Source: Fidelibacterota bacterium
Lineage (GTDB): Bacteria > Fidelibacterota > Marinisomatia > SCGC-AAA003-L08 > JACNLC01
Direction: 5' to 3'
Assembly (NCBI GenBank): GCA_018657495.1
Contig: JABHXA010000007.1
Span: forward strand, 62,001-126,000
DNA: 64,000 nt
The position numbers and the translations under genes are program-made. The first letter of the stretch is position 1. The number at the start of each line of letters is the position of its first letter. This document shows, piece after piece, positions 27,846 to 37,098 of this stretch. The notes beneath the pieces are model-generated. The model saw only the letters and a list, made by a program, of their open reading frames with translations, searched no databases and was not told where the DNA came from.

Positions 27846-30272
27846 TTAAAACGGCATTCCGAATAAGATATGATAATCCCACCCTTGCGGTTTATTATCA
27901 CTATCAAAAATTGTATCATCAAATCCATACCCCATATCAAAACCTATCATACCCAGCATTGGCATAAACATTCTAACTCCAATACCAGCTGATCTTTTAA
28001 ATTGGAATGGGTCAACATTATCAAAATCATCCCACACATTTCCTACTTCAGCAAATGCGAGAGCGTACACTGTTGGATTTTCAGATAGAGGCAATCTCAT
28101 TTCCAGAGAATATTTGATAATAATATCACCACCAAGAGGACTGTAAATTCCCATTGGTCCAATTGAATTATCATCATAGCCCCGCAACATTTCTCCATTT
28201 GGGAGACCGCTTCCTCCCATAAAGAATTTTGAATTTGGCGGAATAACAGATCTTTCATCTGCATTTGACGGTAGTCTTTTTAAAAACCCCATATTAAATT
28301 TTTGACGTAACACCAATTTTTTATAAATTGGTGAATAAAAATCAAAATCAAATTCATGTTTATGAAAATCTTCATCTCCACCAAGAATTCCACCTGAGTA
28401 AGTTGACGACCAGGTAAATCTTGACCCTAAAGAGGGAAATTCAGGATGATTTCGACTATCTCTGGAAATTACTTGAGAAATAGAAATACCAGAGGTATTA
28501 AATGTAAAAGAGTCTTCCTCATCATTAATCAAATGATCTATGCTGGATGAAAAATAATTAGTTAAATCCTCTCGAGTACCTGAAAAATATTTATTGTTTG
28601 AAGTTTTTCCAATCCATGTTCCTCTGAAAAACCTATCAGGCCAGTCAAATCGTCTTCCCCACCTAATAGAACCGCCGATTGATTTAATATCAAATGGTAA
28701 ATAATTACCAGATCCCTGACCTCGTTCCTGATAATAAAAGGAAAGACCAACTAAATTTGGAGTATCAAATACCCACGGATTCATAAAACTTAATGAAAAT
28801 GATTGATAACTTGCGGTGCTTCCGGACGTCGAGGAGAATCCAGAATTATACTGGCTAGATGATGTATTTGAACCGATTCCTCGTTGGTAATTAATAGATA
28901 ATGTTTGTCCTCTTCCTCTGAAATTTCGGAATTCAACTCCCCCACCACCTGTCAATCCATATGTACCATTATAACCCATTGAGAAATTGGCTCGATCTGC
29001 ACTTTTTTCAACCAGTTTTAACTCAATATCTATTTGATCTTCGCCAACAGGTTTTACATCAGGTATAACATTCTCGAAATATTCCAGAATAATAATATCA
29101 CGATAACTGTCTATCAATTTTTTCCTGTTAAAAATATCACCAGGATACATTCGTAATTCTCTTCTGATAACATTCTCATGTGTTTTATCATTCCCAGAAA
29201 TATTGATTTTTCTAATTTTGACAATCTCATTTTCAACTATATTAAAATGAACGTCTATTGAATCTTCTCCAACAGGAGTTATTATTGGATCTATCATAAA
29301 ATGGAAATATCCTTCATCCATATACAGAGGACTTACAGATTCTGATATAGATTGAATAAACTTCTCTTCATTGTAGGTATCACCTTTTTTAAATCCCAAT
29401 CTGTTTTGAAGCTCTTCTGTTTCATGTACAATATTTCCGTCCCAGCTGAAGTTTCTAAAATAATATTTAGGTCCTTCATAAATCTTCAGGTGAATCTTAA
29501 GTCCTTTTTGATTATCAGTCAATTCGACGGTTTCATTGATTACGTAAAAGTCCCGATATCCTTTTCGAGTATAATATGCACGTAAGCTATTTAAATCCTC
29601 CTCAAATTCAACTTTATCAAACCCACCTCTCCAAGGTAAATACCATTTTTTGGCTTTTGTATTTTTTAACTGTTTTAAAACCGTTCTGGTGCTGATTAAT
29701 TGATTCCCATCAATAATCATTTCTCTAATCTTAGTTTTTTTATTTTCCTTAATTGCAATTATCATATTTTGAGTGAATTCCTGCTCACCTTCATCAAGAG
29801 TAATTTCTATACTTACATTATGATAATGACTTTCTTTATACTTGCTATCAATTGCTTTTTTTGTCTCAAAAATATCATATTCAGAAATCAATTGACCAAT
29901 ATGCAAATCAAGTTCATCTGTTATTGATGATTTTGATAATTTCTTATTACCCTTAATGATATAATCCCCAAGAATAGGTAATTCAACCACCAATATCTTT
30001 AAATCGACTCCATCGGAAGATTCATTTTCCACAAAAACTTGAATATCCTGAAATTGATTTAAATTCCATAAAGTTTTTATTCCTTTTTGGATATCTTCCA
30101 TATTTATCAGTCTTCCTTCATAGAGACGAGATGCGCGTATCACATCCTCCTCAGATAATCGATTTGCACCATCAACTGTAACTGATAATATCGATATTTT
30201 TTGCACCTGACATATCAAAATGACAGGTGTTATTAAAATTGAAAGAATAAATATTAATTTAATTTTTTTCAT
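27846..30272 (-). CDS. bamA: Outer-membrane assembly factor BamA
   Basis: Central component of the beta-barrel assembly machine. The 808-residue precursor has a signal peptide (about 1-21), five POTRA-like repeats (about 25-430; each with a small beta-alpha-alpha-beta pattern such as VTVDGANRLSEEDV and INISGNDKTHENVIRREL), and a C-terminal 16-strand barrel. The barrel includes GGGGVEFRNFRGRGQTLSIN, the conserved MLRGYD loop motif near residue 696 and a final strand ending HILFGMPF with a terminal Phe. It overlaps uppS by 14 bases and is followed by ompH, its chaperone partner. Confidence 0.98.
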   Translation of the reverse strand: MKKIKLIFILSILITPVILICQVQKISILSVTVDGANRLSEEDVIRASRLYEGRLINMEDIQKGIKTLWNLNQFQDIQVFVENESSDGVDLKILVVELPILGDYIIKGNKKLSKSSITDELDLHIGQLISEYDIFETKKAIDSKYKESHYHNVSIEITLDEGEQEFTQNMIIAIKENKKTKIREMIIDGNQLISTRTVLKQLKNTKAKKWYLPWRGGFDKVEFEEDLNSLRAYYTRKGYRDFYVINETVELTDNQKGLKIHLKIYEGPKYYFRNFSWDGNIVHETEELQNRLGFKKGDTYNEEKFIQSISESVSPLYMDEGYFHFMIDPIITPVGEDSIDVHFNIVENEIVKIRKINISGNDKTHENVIRRELRMYPGDIFNRKKLIDSYRDIIILEYFENVIPDVKPVGEDQIDIELKLVEKSADRANFSMGYNGTYGLTGGGGVEFRNFRGRGQTLSINYQRGIGSNTSSSQYNSGFSSTSGSTASYQSFSLSFMNPWVFDTPNLVGLSFYYQERGQGSGNYLPFDIKSIGGSIRWGRRFDWPDRFFRGTWIGKTSNNKYFSGTREDLTNYFSSSIDHLINDEEDSFTFNTSGISISQVISRDSRNHPEFPSLGSRFTWSSTYSGGILGGDEDFHKHEFDFDFYSPIYKKLVLRQKFNMGFLKRLPSNADERSVIPPNSKFFMGGSGLPNGEMLRGYDDNSIGPMGIYSPLGGDIIIKYSLEMRLPLSENPTVYALAFAEVGNVWDDFDNVDPFQFKRSAGIGVRMFMPMLGMIGFDMGYGFDDTIFDSDNKPQGWDYHILFGMPF

Positions 30273-31017
30273 TAATTAATTGCTCGCTTAATTGGCCAAA
30301 TCTTCTCTCTCTAGATTGAAATTGCAATATACAATCTAATAAATCTCTTTTTTGAAACTCGGGCCAGTATTTCGAAGTAATAATAAGTTCTGAATAAGCT
30401 ATCTGCCAAAGCATGAAATTACTAATTCTATGATCTCCACCAGTTCTGATCAATAAATCTGGATCTGGCAATCCATGAGTGTACAGATAATTATTAATGA
30501 GCGCTTCATCGATATTTGTCACCTTAAGTTCCCCTGTTAAAATATCGGTACCAATATTTTTAACTGCTTCAACTATTTCCTGTCTGCTGCCATAATTAAA
30601 TGCAAGATTCAATATCAATCCAGAATTATCCTTAGTTTTTTCAATACCATCCTTTAAACTATCTAAAATATCATTAGATAAATTATGCGTACAACCCATT
30701 ACCCTGAACTGGACATTATTTGCTTTTAGTTTATTAATCTCTTTATTTAACGATTTAATAAATAAACTCATCAGGGCTTTTACTTCAGAAGTTGGTCTAT
30801 TCCAGTTCTCACTAGAAAAAGTATACAGTGTAAGAACAGAGATACCGATTTCCCCGCAGATTTCAGTAATCCGTCGAACGGCTCTTACACCTTCTTTGTG
30901 CCCTGATATTCTTTTAAGACCTTTATTACTTGCCCATCGTCCATTCCCATCCATTATAATTGCAATGTGGGTTGGAAGCTTTTTTAAATCAATATTATAT
31001 TTTAACTCGCTTATCAT
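30259..31017 (-). CDS. uppS: Undecaprenyl diphosphate synthase (cis-prenyltransferase)
   Basis: Makes the C55 carrier lipid for peptidoglycan and O-antigen-type glycans. The 252-residue protein has the signature AIIMDGNGRWASNKGLKR with the metal-binding Asp, then GHKEGVRAVRRI, YTFSSENWNRP, and the C-terminal LPDPDLLIRTGGDHRISNFM. Full-length and intact. First gene of the leftward outer-membrane supercluster; 89 bases separate it from mrp upstream, a gap in which I see no clear terminator. Confidence 0.97.
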   Translation of the reverse strand: MISELKYNIDLKKLPTHIAIIMDGNGRWASNKGLKRISGHKEGVRAVRRITEICGEIGISVLTLYTFSSENWNRPTSEVKALMSLFIKSLNKEINKLKANNVQFRVMGCTHNLSNDILDSLKDGIEKTKDNSGLILNLAFNYGSRQEIVEAVKNIGTDILTGELKVTNIDEALINNYLYTHGLPDPDLLIRTGGDHRISNFMLWQIAYSELIITSKYWPEFQKRDLLDCILQFQSRERRFGQLSEQLINEKN

Positions 31018-31106
31018 GAATAATTAGTTGATAATTAGCAGGGTAAGTTAGTTTTATTCTATAGAGAATTCAATGGAATAGAAAAATAGAAAATGATAAT
31101 CAGCAA

Positions 31107-32144
31107 TTAGGATAAATCAACAATTTTTTTGGAGATTTCAGTGTATTCCTTCGCAATAGTAGAATCAGGATTTTCGAATACAAATGGTTTTCCATTATCA
31201 GATGAAATTGCCAATTGTGGAGATATTGGTATTCTTCCCAAAAGCGGGACATCTATTCTGGAACTTTCAATATCACCGCTGGAGCCAGGAAATATTTCTG
31301 AAATTTCATTGCAATGAGGACATTCAAAATGAGTCATATTCTCAATTATTCCTAGGACAGGAGTATTTACCTTTTTAAACATATCTGAACCCTTTTGAAC
31401 ATCAAGCAAAGCAAGTTGTTGAGGAGTCGTAACTATAATAGCCCCAGTGAGTGCAATTTTTTGCACCAATGTTAACTGGATGTCCCCAGTCCCCGGGGGG
31501 AGATCTAAAATCAAGTAATCCAAGTCACCCCATAAAACATCATCAAAAAACTGCTGCGTCATTCTTGCAACCATTGGTCCTCTCCAAATTGCTGGAGTAT
31601 TATTACCACTTATAAAGCCAAATGACATCAATTTCATGCCGAACTTTTCAATTGGAATAATTTTCTTTTCTTGGGTTAATCTGGGAGATTCTGATATCCC
31701 CGTTAAAGTTGGAAGACTCGGACCATAAATATCAAGATCAAGGATTCCAACGCGATAATTTTCAGATAATTTTGATGCCAAGTTAACAGAGATAGTCGAT
31801 TTCCCAACTCCACCCTTTCCACTGGCGATTGCAATTATTTTCTTTATTCCGGATATATTCTGACTTTTGCCTTCGGTTGGAGCAGAAGTATTATTCTCAA
31901 TTTCTGGTTGAATAATGAAAATGCCGACGTTTTTAAAATTTGTGTTTTTTAATATCTCAGTTTCAATCATTTTGCGAAGTTGATTCTTGATATATTTGTC
32001 ATTTGAGCTGATTGAAAGGGTGATATTTACAATGTCACTTTCAACTTCGATATTTTTTATCATCCCAAACGAAACAATATCCCTTGTATACCCTGGATAT
32101 TTTATGGACTTTAATATATTTAAAATAGATTCCTGATTCATCAT
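31107..32144 (-). CDS. mrp: Mrp/NBP35 family iron-sulfur carrier ATPase
   Basis: A P-loop ATPase that helps load Fe-S clusters onto apoproteins. The 345 residues comprise an N-terminal MIP18/DUF59-like domain (about 1-90) and the Mrp core: IIAIASGKGGVGKST deviant Walker A near residue 107, YLILDLPPGTGDIQLTL near 212, and the ENMTHFECPHC segment with the cluster-binding CxxC. It is followed by a short intergenic region and lies 109 bases downstream of the ferredoxin gene, consistent with an Fe-S theme. Two adjacent ATG codons open the frame; the first is used here. Confidence 0.96.
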   Translation of the reverse strand: MMNQESILNILKSIKYPGYTRDIVSFGMIKNIEVESDIVNITLSISSNDKYIKNQLRKMIETEILKNTNFKNVGIFIIQPEIENNTSAPTEGKSQNISGIKKIIAIASGKGGVGKSTISVNLASKLSENYRVGILDLDIYGPSLPTLTGISESPRLTQEKKIIPIEKFGMKLMSFGFISGNNTPAIWRGPMVARMTQQFFDDVLWGDLDYLILDLPPGTGDIQLTLVQKIALTGAIIVTTPQQLALLDVQKGSDMFKKVNTPVLGIIENMTHFECPHCNEISEIFPGSSGDIESSRIDVPLLGRIPISPQLAISSDNGKPFVFENPDSTIAKEYTEISKKIVDLS

Positions 32145-32193
32145 TTACTTAATTAGTTTTATTTATATTGGGCAAAATAGATGATAACATAAT

Positions 32194-32221
32194 AAACGGC
32201 CACTTTAAAAAGTAGCCGTTT
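32194..32221 (-). terminator. Hairpin downstream of the ferredoxin gene
   Basis: An inverted repeat between the ferredoxin and mrp genes has left arm AAACGGCCACT, a TTAAAA loop and right arm AGTAGCCGTTT, with one mismatch. It lies 33 bases after the ferredoxin stop on the minus strand, the right place for a terminator. The run following it on the minus strand is only moderately T-rich (TTTATTATG), so it could be a partial terminator that lets some transcription continue into mrp. Confidence 0.65.
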
Positions 32222-32253
32222 AATTAACTTAATAATATCTATTACTTATAATG

Positions 32254-32535
32254 TTATCCGTCGTATTCCACATCAAAATGTTCATAGTTCTTTTTTATCC
32301 AATGATGCCATTCTTCTGGTACAGCATCTTCTTCAAAAATTGCTTCAACTGGACATTCGGGCTCGCATGCGCCGCAATCAATACAATCTTCAGGATGAAT
32401 ATACAAAGTATGACCTTTGGGATCCATTCCTGATTCCCAATCAGGGTCGTCTGGAAATATACAGTCCACAGGACAAACTTCAACACAGGCAGTATCACAA
32501 GTATCAAGACAAGGTTCAGCTATTATATAAGCCAT
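32254..32535 (-). CDS. Two-cluster bacterial ferredoxin
   Basis: A 93-residue electron carrier. The N-terminal half has cysteines at 9, 13, 17, 21 and 25 in the [18 protein letters not shown] region. The second half has [12 protein letters not shown], a standard 4Fe-4S motif. This pattern is typical of the 7Fe/8Fe ferredoxins of anaerobes and many heterotrophs (3Fe-4S or 4Fe-4S plus 4Fe-4S). The C-terminal tail is acidic and aromatic. An AGGAG ribosome site lies six bases before the ATG. Its electron partner cannot be deduced here. Confidence 0.95.
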   Translation of the reverse strand: MAYIIAEPCLDTCDTACVEVCPVDCIFPDDPDWESGMDPKGHTLYIHPEDCIDCGACEPECPVEAIFEEDAVPEEWHHWIKKNYEHFDVEYDG

Positions 32536-33308
32536 TTTTCACTCCTCAATAAATAGAACATAAATTAATTAGAAATATAACCGCTAAAATTACGATAATG
32601 CGTCAAATACCTCATAAATATTTATATTCCATCTTTGATATAAATGTAATTGTTCATTTACAACAGGCATAAATTCGAAAATATCTCCACTGGAGAGCTA
32701 ACAAAATATATAGGTGTAATAAAGTGAGAATATTGAATGTAAATGAAATAATTCAGATGAACTTGGTCTTCCAATATATTAACTTGGCGAGGTTTTACTT
32801 TTAATTGCTCATTCTTGGTAATTATTAATGATTATAGACTCAAAAATGAACACACCTATAATAACAATAAAGCATATCATATTTTGATTAGATTTGGATT
32901 TAATTCTATTTTTTTGTTCAATGATAGGAGAATATTTCATTATCTGACCATTCTGAACTTTTGGAAAATATAGAATCACTGCAATAAGATTGTACATGTA
33001 GGTATATATTTCATAGATTGCTTGCTGGATTTTCATAATAATTATGCTTTTTGAATTCGATTTTTAATAAATGATTCCAATTTTTACAGAATTTCTGGGG
33101 ATTTTGCTTTTTTACAATTTTTTATTCTATACTATTATAATTTTTTATTCTATACTATTATAATCTTGATTGATACATGATTTATCATTATAAATTGAAG
33201 TTACTGAATTATTTAATTTACCCCAATACAATATATCCTCGAAGTCAAAATAGCCTTTCCTGATTATCCATCAGACTAAATATCTAAACATAAACCCAAC
33301 GGAATAAT
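32536..33308 (+). other. 773-base intergenic region, very AT-rich, no convincing gene
   Basis: This stretch separates divergently transcribed ferredoxin (left) and RNase G (right) genes. It holds several promoter-like AT runs, including TATACT and TATAAT boxes at 33151-33164, and a 23-base tandem repeat listed separately. A 75-codon open frame at 32809-33036 on the minus strand has no ribosome site and low-complexity sequence, so I do not call it. I see no tRNA, riboswitch or transposon remnant. The region probably carries the promoters for both neighbours. Confidence 0.6.
33116..33163 (+). repeat. Perfect 23-base tandem duplication
   Basis: Two exact head-to-tail copies of a 23-base AT-rich unit occupy 33116-33138 and 33139-33161; the first two bases of the unit follow at 33162-33163. 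Each copy contains TTCTATACTATTATAA. The unit includes TATACT and TATAAT-like boxes, so duplication may double a promoter element or a binding site for the rng operon, about 150 bases upstream of its ATG. Confidence 0.85.
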
Positions 33309-34859
33309 ATGGTAGTTGTGGAAAAAGAAATATTTATTAATATCTCCGCTGGCAGTACTCGTATTGCAATTACAGAAGGGGAAGAGTTAGTAGAATTATA
33401 CATTGAGTTATCGGACCAGCAACGAATGGTTGGTAACATATATAAAGGCAAGGTTCAAAATGTCATACCTGGTATGCAGGCGGCATTTATTGACATAGGT
33501 AATGATGTGAATGCATTTTTACCATTTTCAGAAATAGGAAATCCAGAGAATCTCGGTAATATTTCCATTTCTGATGATGATGATCATGAGGACCAACCGC
33601 CTTCAAAAAATAATTCTACTAAAAATGAATTTGATCCTGCTAAAGATCTCAAAATAGGTGATGAAATTTTAATCCAGGTAATTAAGGAACCTTATGGTGG
33701 AAAAGGTCCCAGAGTTACGACTGATATATCAATTCCAGGCAGCTTATTAGTTCTTGTACCAAATTCAAATATCATTGGCACATCCAGGAAAATATCTGAT
33801 AAATATGAAAAACGTCGATTAAGAAGAATTGTTAAGGGATTTAAAGCCCAAGGTTTTGGTTTAATTGTTCGCACAATTGCGGAGGGAAAAGATCAAAATC
33901 TAATTGAATCAGATTTCCAAAGATCTTTAGAAACCTGGAAACAAATGGACGAACATGTGAGGGTTGATAAGGCACCGGCTATTGTATATCAGGATTTTTC
34001 CACAGCCGACCAAGTGATTCGTGATTTATTTACTCCTGAAGTATCGAAGATTGTGGTCGATTCTAAATCAGCCTATAAAAGATTATCAAGGTACATAAAG
34101 GAAGTTTCCCCTGATCAACTTCATAAATTGCAAACTCATAGAAAAAAGGGATCAATTTTTGATCAGTATAATGTTGAGGAGCAAATTCAAAAATCTCTGA
34201 GGCGGAAAGTATGGCTAAAAAGCGGAGCCCATCTTGTAATTGAACAAACTGAAGCCATGTTAGTAATCGACGTGAATAGTGGACGATTCATTGGGAAGAA
34301 AGGACATGAGCAGAATTCTTTAAAAATAAATATCGAAGCTGCCAAAGAGGTTGCAAGACAGTTAAGATTAAGGGATATCGGAGGATTAATAGTAATAGAT
34401 TTTATTGATTTGCACGAATCAGCAAATAAAAAAAGGGTGTTTGATGAATTAAAAAATGCCTTGAAAAAAGATCGTGCAAAAGTTTCCCTAACTGAATTTT
34501 CGAGTTTTGGACTATTAGAAATGACTCGTCAGAGGGTTAGACTTTCACTTCTTAGTACTGTTAATGAAAACTGTCCCACCTGTAATGGATTAGGAATGAT
34601 TCCTTCAAAGGATACGATATTAACCAATATTGAAAACTGGTTAAAAAGATTTAAAGCAAAAAATCGTGATAGAAGACTCACGATAACAATGCATCCTGAT
34701 CTAGCAAATTATATTCAAGAAAGTAGAAATAAACTTCTAAAGGGATTTATGTGGGACAATTGGATGTTGATTGATATGAATGAAGACCCCTCTCTGTCTC
34801 CAGATGAATTCAAAATATATTCAAAGAAAAGAAAAAGAGACGTAACCAGCGAAGTTTAG
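33309..34859 (+). CDS. rng: Ribonuclease E/G family endoribonuclease
   Basis: Endoribonuclease of the RNase G type, acting in rRNA maturation and mRNA decay. The 516-residue protein contains an S1 domain (about 38-140) with an acidic insertion (DDDDHEDQPP near residue 95), the RNase H-like catalytic region with LVIDVNSGRF and GGLIVIDFIDL (the two Asp ligands), and the zinc-link motif CPTCNG near residue 425. It has no long C-terminal scaffold, so it is RNase G-like rather than full RNase E. It precedes rplU and rpmA, a frequent arrangement. Confidence 0.95.
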   Translation: MVVVEKEIFINISAGSTRIAITEGEELVELYIELSDQQRMVGNIYKGKVQNVIPGMQAAFIDIGNDVNAFLPFSEIGNPENLGNISISDDDDHEDQPPSKNNSTKNEFDPAKDLKIGDEILIQVIKEPYGGKGPRVTTDISIPGSLLVLVPNSNIIGTSRKISDKYEKRRLRRIVKGFKAQGFGLIVRTIAEGKDQNLIESDFQRSLETWKQMDEHVRVDKAPAIVYQDFSTADQVIRDLFTPEVSKIVVDSKSAYKRLSRYIKEVSPDQLHKLQTHRKKGSIFDQYNVEEQIQKSLRRKVWLKSGAHLVIEQTEAMLVIDVNSGRFIGKKGHEQNSLKINIEAAKEVARQLRLRDIGGLIVIDFIDLHESANKKRVFDELKNALKKDRAKVSLTEFSSFGLLEMTRQRVRLSLLSTVNENCPTCNGLGMIPSKDTILTNIENWLKRFKAKNRDRRLTITMHPDLANYIQESRNKLLKGFMWDNWMLIDMNEDPSLSPDEFKIYSKKRKRDVTSEV

Positions 34860-34915
34860 CTTGTAGGCGTTTATTGAAAACATATAAATTACTGGGCTAA
34901 TTTTTAGGAAATATT

Positions 34916-35242
34916 ATGTACGCATTAGTTGAATTTTTAGGGAAACAATTTAAAGTCACTCCCGGAAGCAATATCAAAGTTCCATTTATAAATGGAGAAA
35001 TAGGTAAAAAAGTTACTTTGGATAATGTTTTATACTATGATAGTGGGAGTGAAAAGGTTCTTGGTAAACCCTATATTGAAAATATGTCGGTTAGTTCTGA
35101 AATTGTTAAACAAGGACGAGACAGAAAAATTATTGTATTTAAGTTTAAAAGAAGAAAAGGTTACCAAAGAAAACAAGGACACCGCCAGGCTTATACTCTG
35201 ATTAAGGTGAATAATCTCAACGCAACAAAAAGCAAGAATTAA
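34916..35242 (+). CDS. rplU: 50S ribosomal protein L21
   Basis: Ribosomal protein of the large subunit, 108 residues, normal length. It opens with MYALVEFLGKQFKV and has the C-terminal basic segment KRRKGYQRKQGHRQAYTLIK that contacts 23S rRNA. TTTTTAGGAAAT precedes the ATG. Twelve bases separate it from rpmA, with which it forms the standard L21-L27 operon. Confidence 0.98.
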   Translation: MYALVEFLGKQFKVTPGSNIKVPFINGEIGKKVTLDNVLYYDSGSEKVLGKPYIENMSVSSEIVKQGRDRKIIVFKFKRRKGYQRKQGHRQAYTLIKVNNLNATKSKN

Positions 35243-35254
35243 CAGGGGATCATA

Positions 35255-35512
35255 ATGGCACATAAAAAAGGTGTTGGAAGTTCCAAGAATGGTAGAGACA
35301 GTAATCCAAAGATGTTGGGCGTAAAGAGCGCCGACGGACAGACTGTACACGCAGGCAGTATTATTGTTAGACAAAGAGGAACCAAAATTCACCCTGGATT
35401 AAATGTAGGAAAAGGAAGTGACGATACACTTTTTGCAAAGATATCAGGGAAAGTTAAATTTGAACGTAGAGGCAGAGATAAAAAACAAGTAAGCGTCTAT
35501 ACTGTTAATTAA
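35255..35512 (+). CDS. rpmA: 50S ribosomal protein L27
   Basis: Large-subunit protein near the peptidyl transferase centre, 85 residues. It starts [20 protein letters not shown] and continues [26 protein letters not shown] features ([30 protein letters not shown]). The N-terminus begins directly with AHKKG, without the processed extension found in Firmicutes. AGGGG ribosome site upstream. A strong terminator follows. Confidence 0.98.
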   Translation: MAHKKGVGSSKNGRDSNPKMLGVKSADGQTVHAGSIIVRQRGTKIHPGLNVGKGSDDTLFAKISGKVKFERRGRDKKQVSVYTVN

Positions 35513-35536
35513 AATTTAATCTTATTCCCCAATTTA

Positions 35537-35568
35537 AAAGCCCTGCATCGCCAGGGCTTTTTATTTTT
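35537..35568 (+). terminator. Rho-independent terminator after rpmA
   Basis: Perfect 9-base stem AAAGCCCTG / CAGGGCTTT with a six-base loop CATCGC, followed by TTATTTTT. It lies 24 bases after the rpmA stop and separates the ribosomal operon from the ECF sigma operon. Confidence 0.92.
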
Positions 35569-35675
35569 AATCCAAAATATTTCTAACTCTAATATAATTA
35601 ATATCAATATACTTGTGTTTTAATTATTTATATTTACCATTGGAATTTTATTATAAAGGATTCTAAATATAAATT

Positions 35676-35705
35676 TTGACAACCACATCAATCACCTTTT
35701 GTCAA
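35676..35705 (+). promoter_or_regulatory. Inverted repeat TTGACAA-N16-TTGTCAA upstream of the ECF sigma gene
   Basis: Two perfect 7-base arms, TTGACAA at 35676-35682 and TTGTCAA at 35699-35705, are separated by 16 bases and end 18 bases before the sigma factor ATG. The symmetry suggests a dimeric regulator site or an mRNA hairpin near the start codon. The left arm also resembles a -35 TTGACA box, but I see no matching -10 before the gene. Function is unproven. Confidence 0.45.
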
Positions 35706-35723
35706 TCTCGAGAATTTTTAATT

Positions 35724-36266
35724 ATGGAAGCTTACATTGTTGAATATATTAGGAAGGCCCAGGAAGGAGACCAGGAGGCGTTCCACTCTTTAGTCCGAAT
35801 CTATGATGACCGGATATCCGGTTTAATATATTCAATTGTTCTAAATAAGCAAGATGCAGAAGATCTATATCAGGAGATATTTTTAAAAGTGTGGAAGAAG
35901 ATTCATACATTCCAGTTCAGAAGTAATTTTTATTCATGGTTGTATAGAGTTACTGTAAATACTTGTTATAACTACACTAAAAAAAGAAGTCGACATTATT
36001 GGAAAGATGAAATACAAATTACAGCATCAACTGAATTTTCAAGTGAAGGAATAAATCTGCACAATTCTGAACCACATGATGCTTTGTATAATGCCATAAA
36101 CAAATTATCTCCAAGGTTAAGAACAATCACAATAATGCATTATTTTGAAGGAAATACAATTAGTAACATATCTATGATTTTAAAAATAGGCGAAGGGACA
36201 ATAAAAAAATATCTTTTCAGGGTGAGAGAAATTCTTAGGAAGGAATTGAAGCAATATGCAAAATGA
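35724..36266 (+). CDS. ECF-family RNA polymerase sigma factor
   Basis: A group 4 sigma factor. I use ATG 35724 rather than TTG 35676 because homology to ECF proteins starts at MEAYIVEYIRKAQEGDQEAF. Region 2 is seen in DRISGLIYSIVLNKQDAEDL then YQEIFLKVWKKIHTF and SWLYRVTVNTCYNY. Region 4 is in LSPRLRTITIMHYFEGNTIS with the helix-turn-helix to about residue 175. The 180-residue length is normal. The downstream membrane protein overlaps its end by 11 bases and is the probable anti-sigma factor. The operon's later genes suggest an envelope stimulus. Confidence 0.93.
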   Translation: MEAYIVEYIRKAQEGDQEAFHSLVRIYDDRISGLIYSIVLNKQDAEDLYQEIFLKVWKKIHTFQFRSNFYSWLYRVTVNTCYNYTKKRSRHYWKDEIQITASTEFSSEGINLHNSEPHDALYNAINKLSPRLRTITIMHYFEGNTISNISMILKIGEGTIKKYLFRVREILRKELKQYAK

Positions 36267-37098
36267 TCATTTAGATGAACATATTAAAATCTTATCACAA
36301 AAAAAACCAAATATTGATAATGACTGGTTACAACAACAGAGAAATCGACTGGTTGGCGTCATTGATCAATATGAGCACAAACCAAAAGCCTCATTTCCTA
36401 TATTATACAAATATTTTCAATTTAGTTCATTTTCAAAGATCTACCAAATCGCTGCGAGTATATTAATCTTACTGACTGGAATCGCAATTGGTACAAAATT
36501 AGACTACAATAATAATATGGAAAACATTGATTCGGCAAGTTCCATTAGTAATTTATTAAATAACCATAGAATTTCGTCAGTTCAATTAAATATTGATGAT
36601 GAAGATTCTAACCCCTTTAAGTTCAATTTAGTTGCAAACAAGCCAATTGAATATTCAGGCAACGAACATGATGAAAATGTTGTGCTACTTTTGAATCATA
36701 TGCTTAATAACACAAATAATCCAGGTGAAAGGTTAAAGCTTGCAAAAAAATTGTCAGATACAGAGTTGAAGGGAGAACTGTTTGCAAAGGTGATAACCAA
36801 GGCCATTTTTAATGAGGATAATTCTGCTATTCAGAAAATACTTATAGAAAGTATTAAACATAATCAATCATCAACTGTCAGAGATGCATTATTAAGAATT
36901 GTAATGGGCCAGTATGATCCTCATATTAGATTATCGGCAATTAAATTATTAGCGCATTTTTCAAATGATGCATATGTAATCAAAATGCTGAAGATCATAT
37001 CAATTTCAGATGATAACCCTTCAATTAGATTTACTGCAAGCAAAATAATCTCTCATAAAGAAAATAATTCTCTTAACACAGATGAAATTGAAAAATGA
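36256..37098 (+). CDS. Single-pass membrane protein with HEAT-like repeats, probable anti-sigma factor
   Basis: A 280-residue protein that follows the ECF sigma gene with an 11-base overlap. A cytoplasmic N-terminal stretch (about 1-65) precedes one hydrophobic segment (about 70-84, IAASILILLTGIAIG). After a polar linker the C-terminal half (about 140-265) is helical, with repeated pairs such as ALLRIVMGQYDPHIRLSAIK, LLAHFSNDAYVIKML and DDNPSIRFTASKIISH, typical of HEAT-repeat proteins. The topology fits an anti-sigma factor with a periplasmic sensor, but no classical zinc-binding anti-sigma domain is visible, so the role is inferred from position. Confidence 0.75.
   Translation: MQNDHLDEHIKILSQKKPNIDNDWLQQQRNRLVGVIDQYEHKPKASFPILYKYFQFSSFSKIYQIAASILILLTGIAIGTKLDYNNNMENIDSASSISNLLNNHRISSVQLNIDDEDSNPFKFNLVANKPIEYSGNEHDENVVLLLNHMLNNTNNPGERLKLAKKLSDTELKGELFAKVITKAIFNEDNSAIQKILIESIKHNQSSTVRDALLRIVMGQYDPHIRLSAIKLLAHFSNDAYVIKMLKIISISDDNPSIRFTASKIISHKENNSLNTDEIEK

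Noticed and set aside
27829..27882. Longer ompH start at 27882
   Set aside because: It overlaps bamA, lacks a ribosome site, and puts residues before a clear signal peptide; GTG 27828 has AGGAG.
32809..33036. 75-residue open frame on the minus strand in the intergenic region
   Set aside because: No ribosome site, low-complexity sequence rich in Ile/Asn/Tyr from AT-rich DNA, and no recognisable domain.
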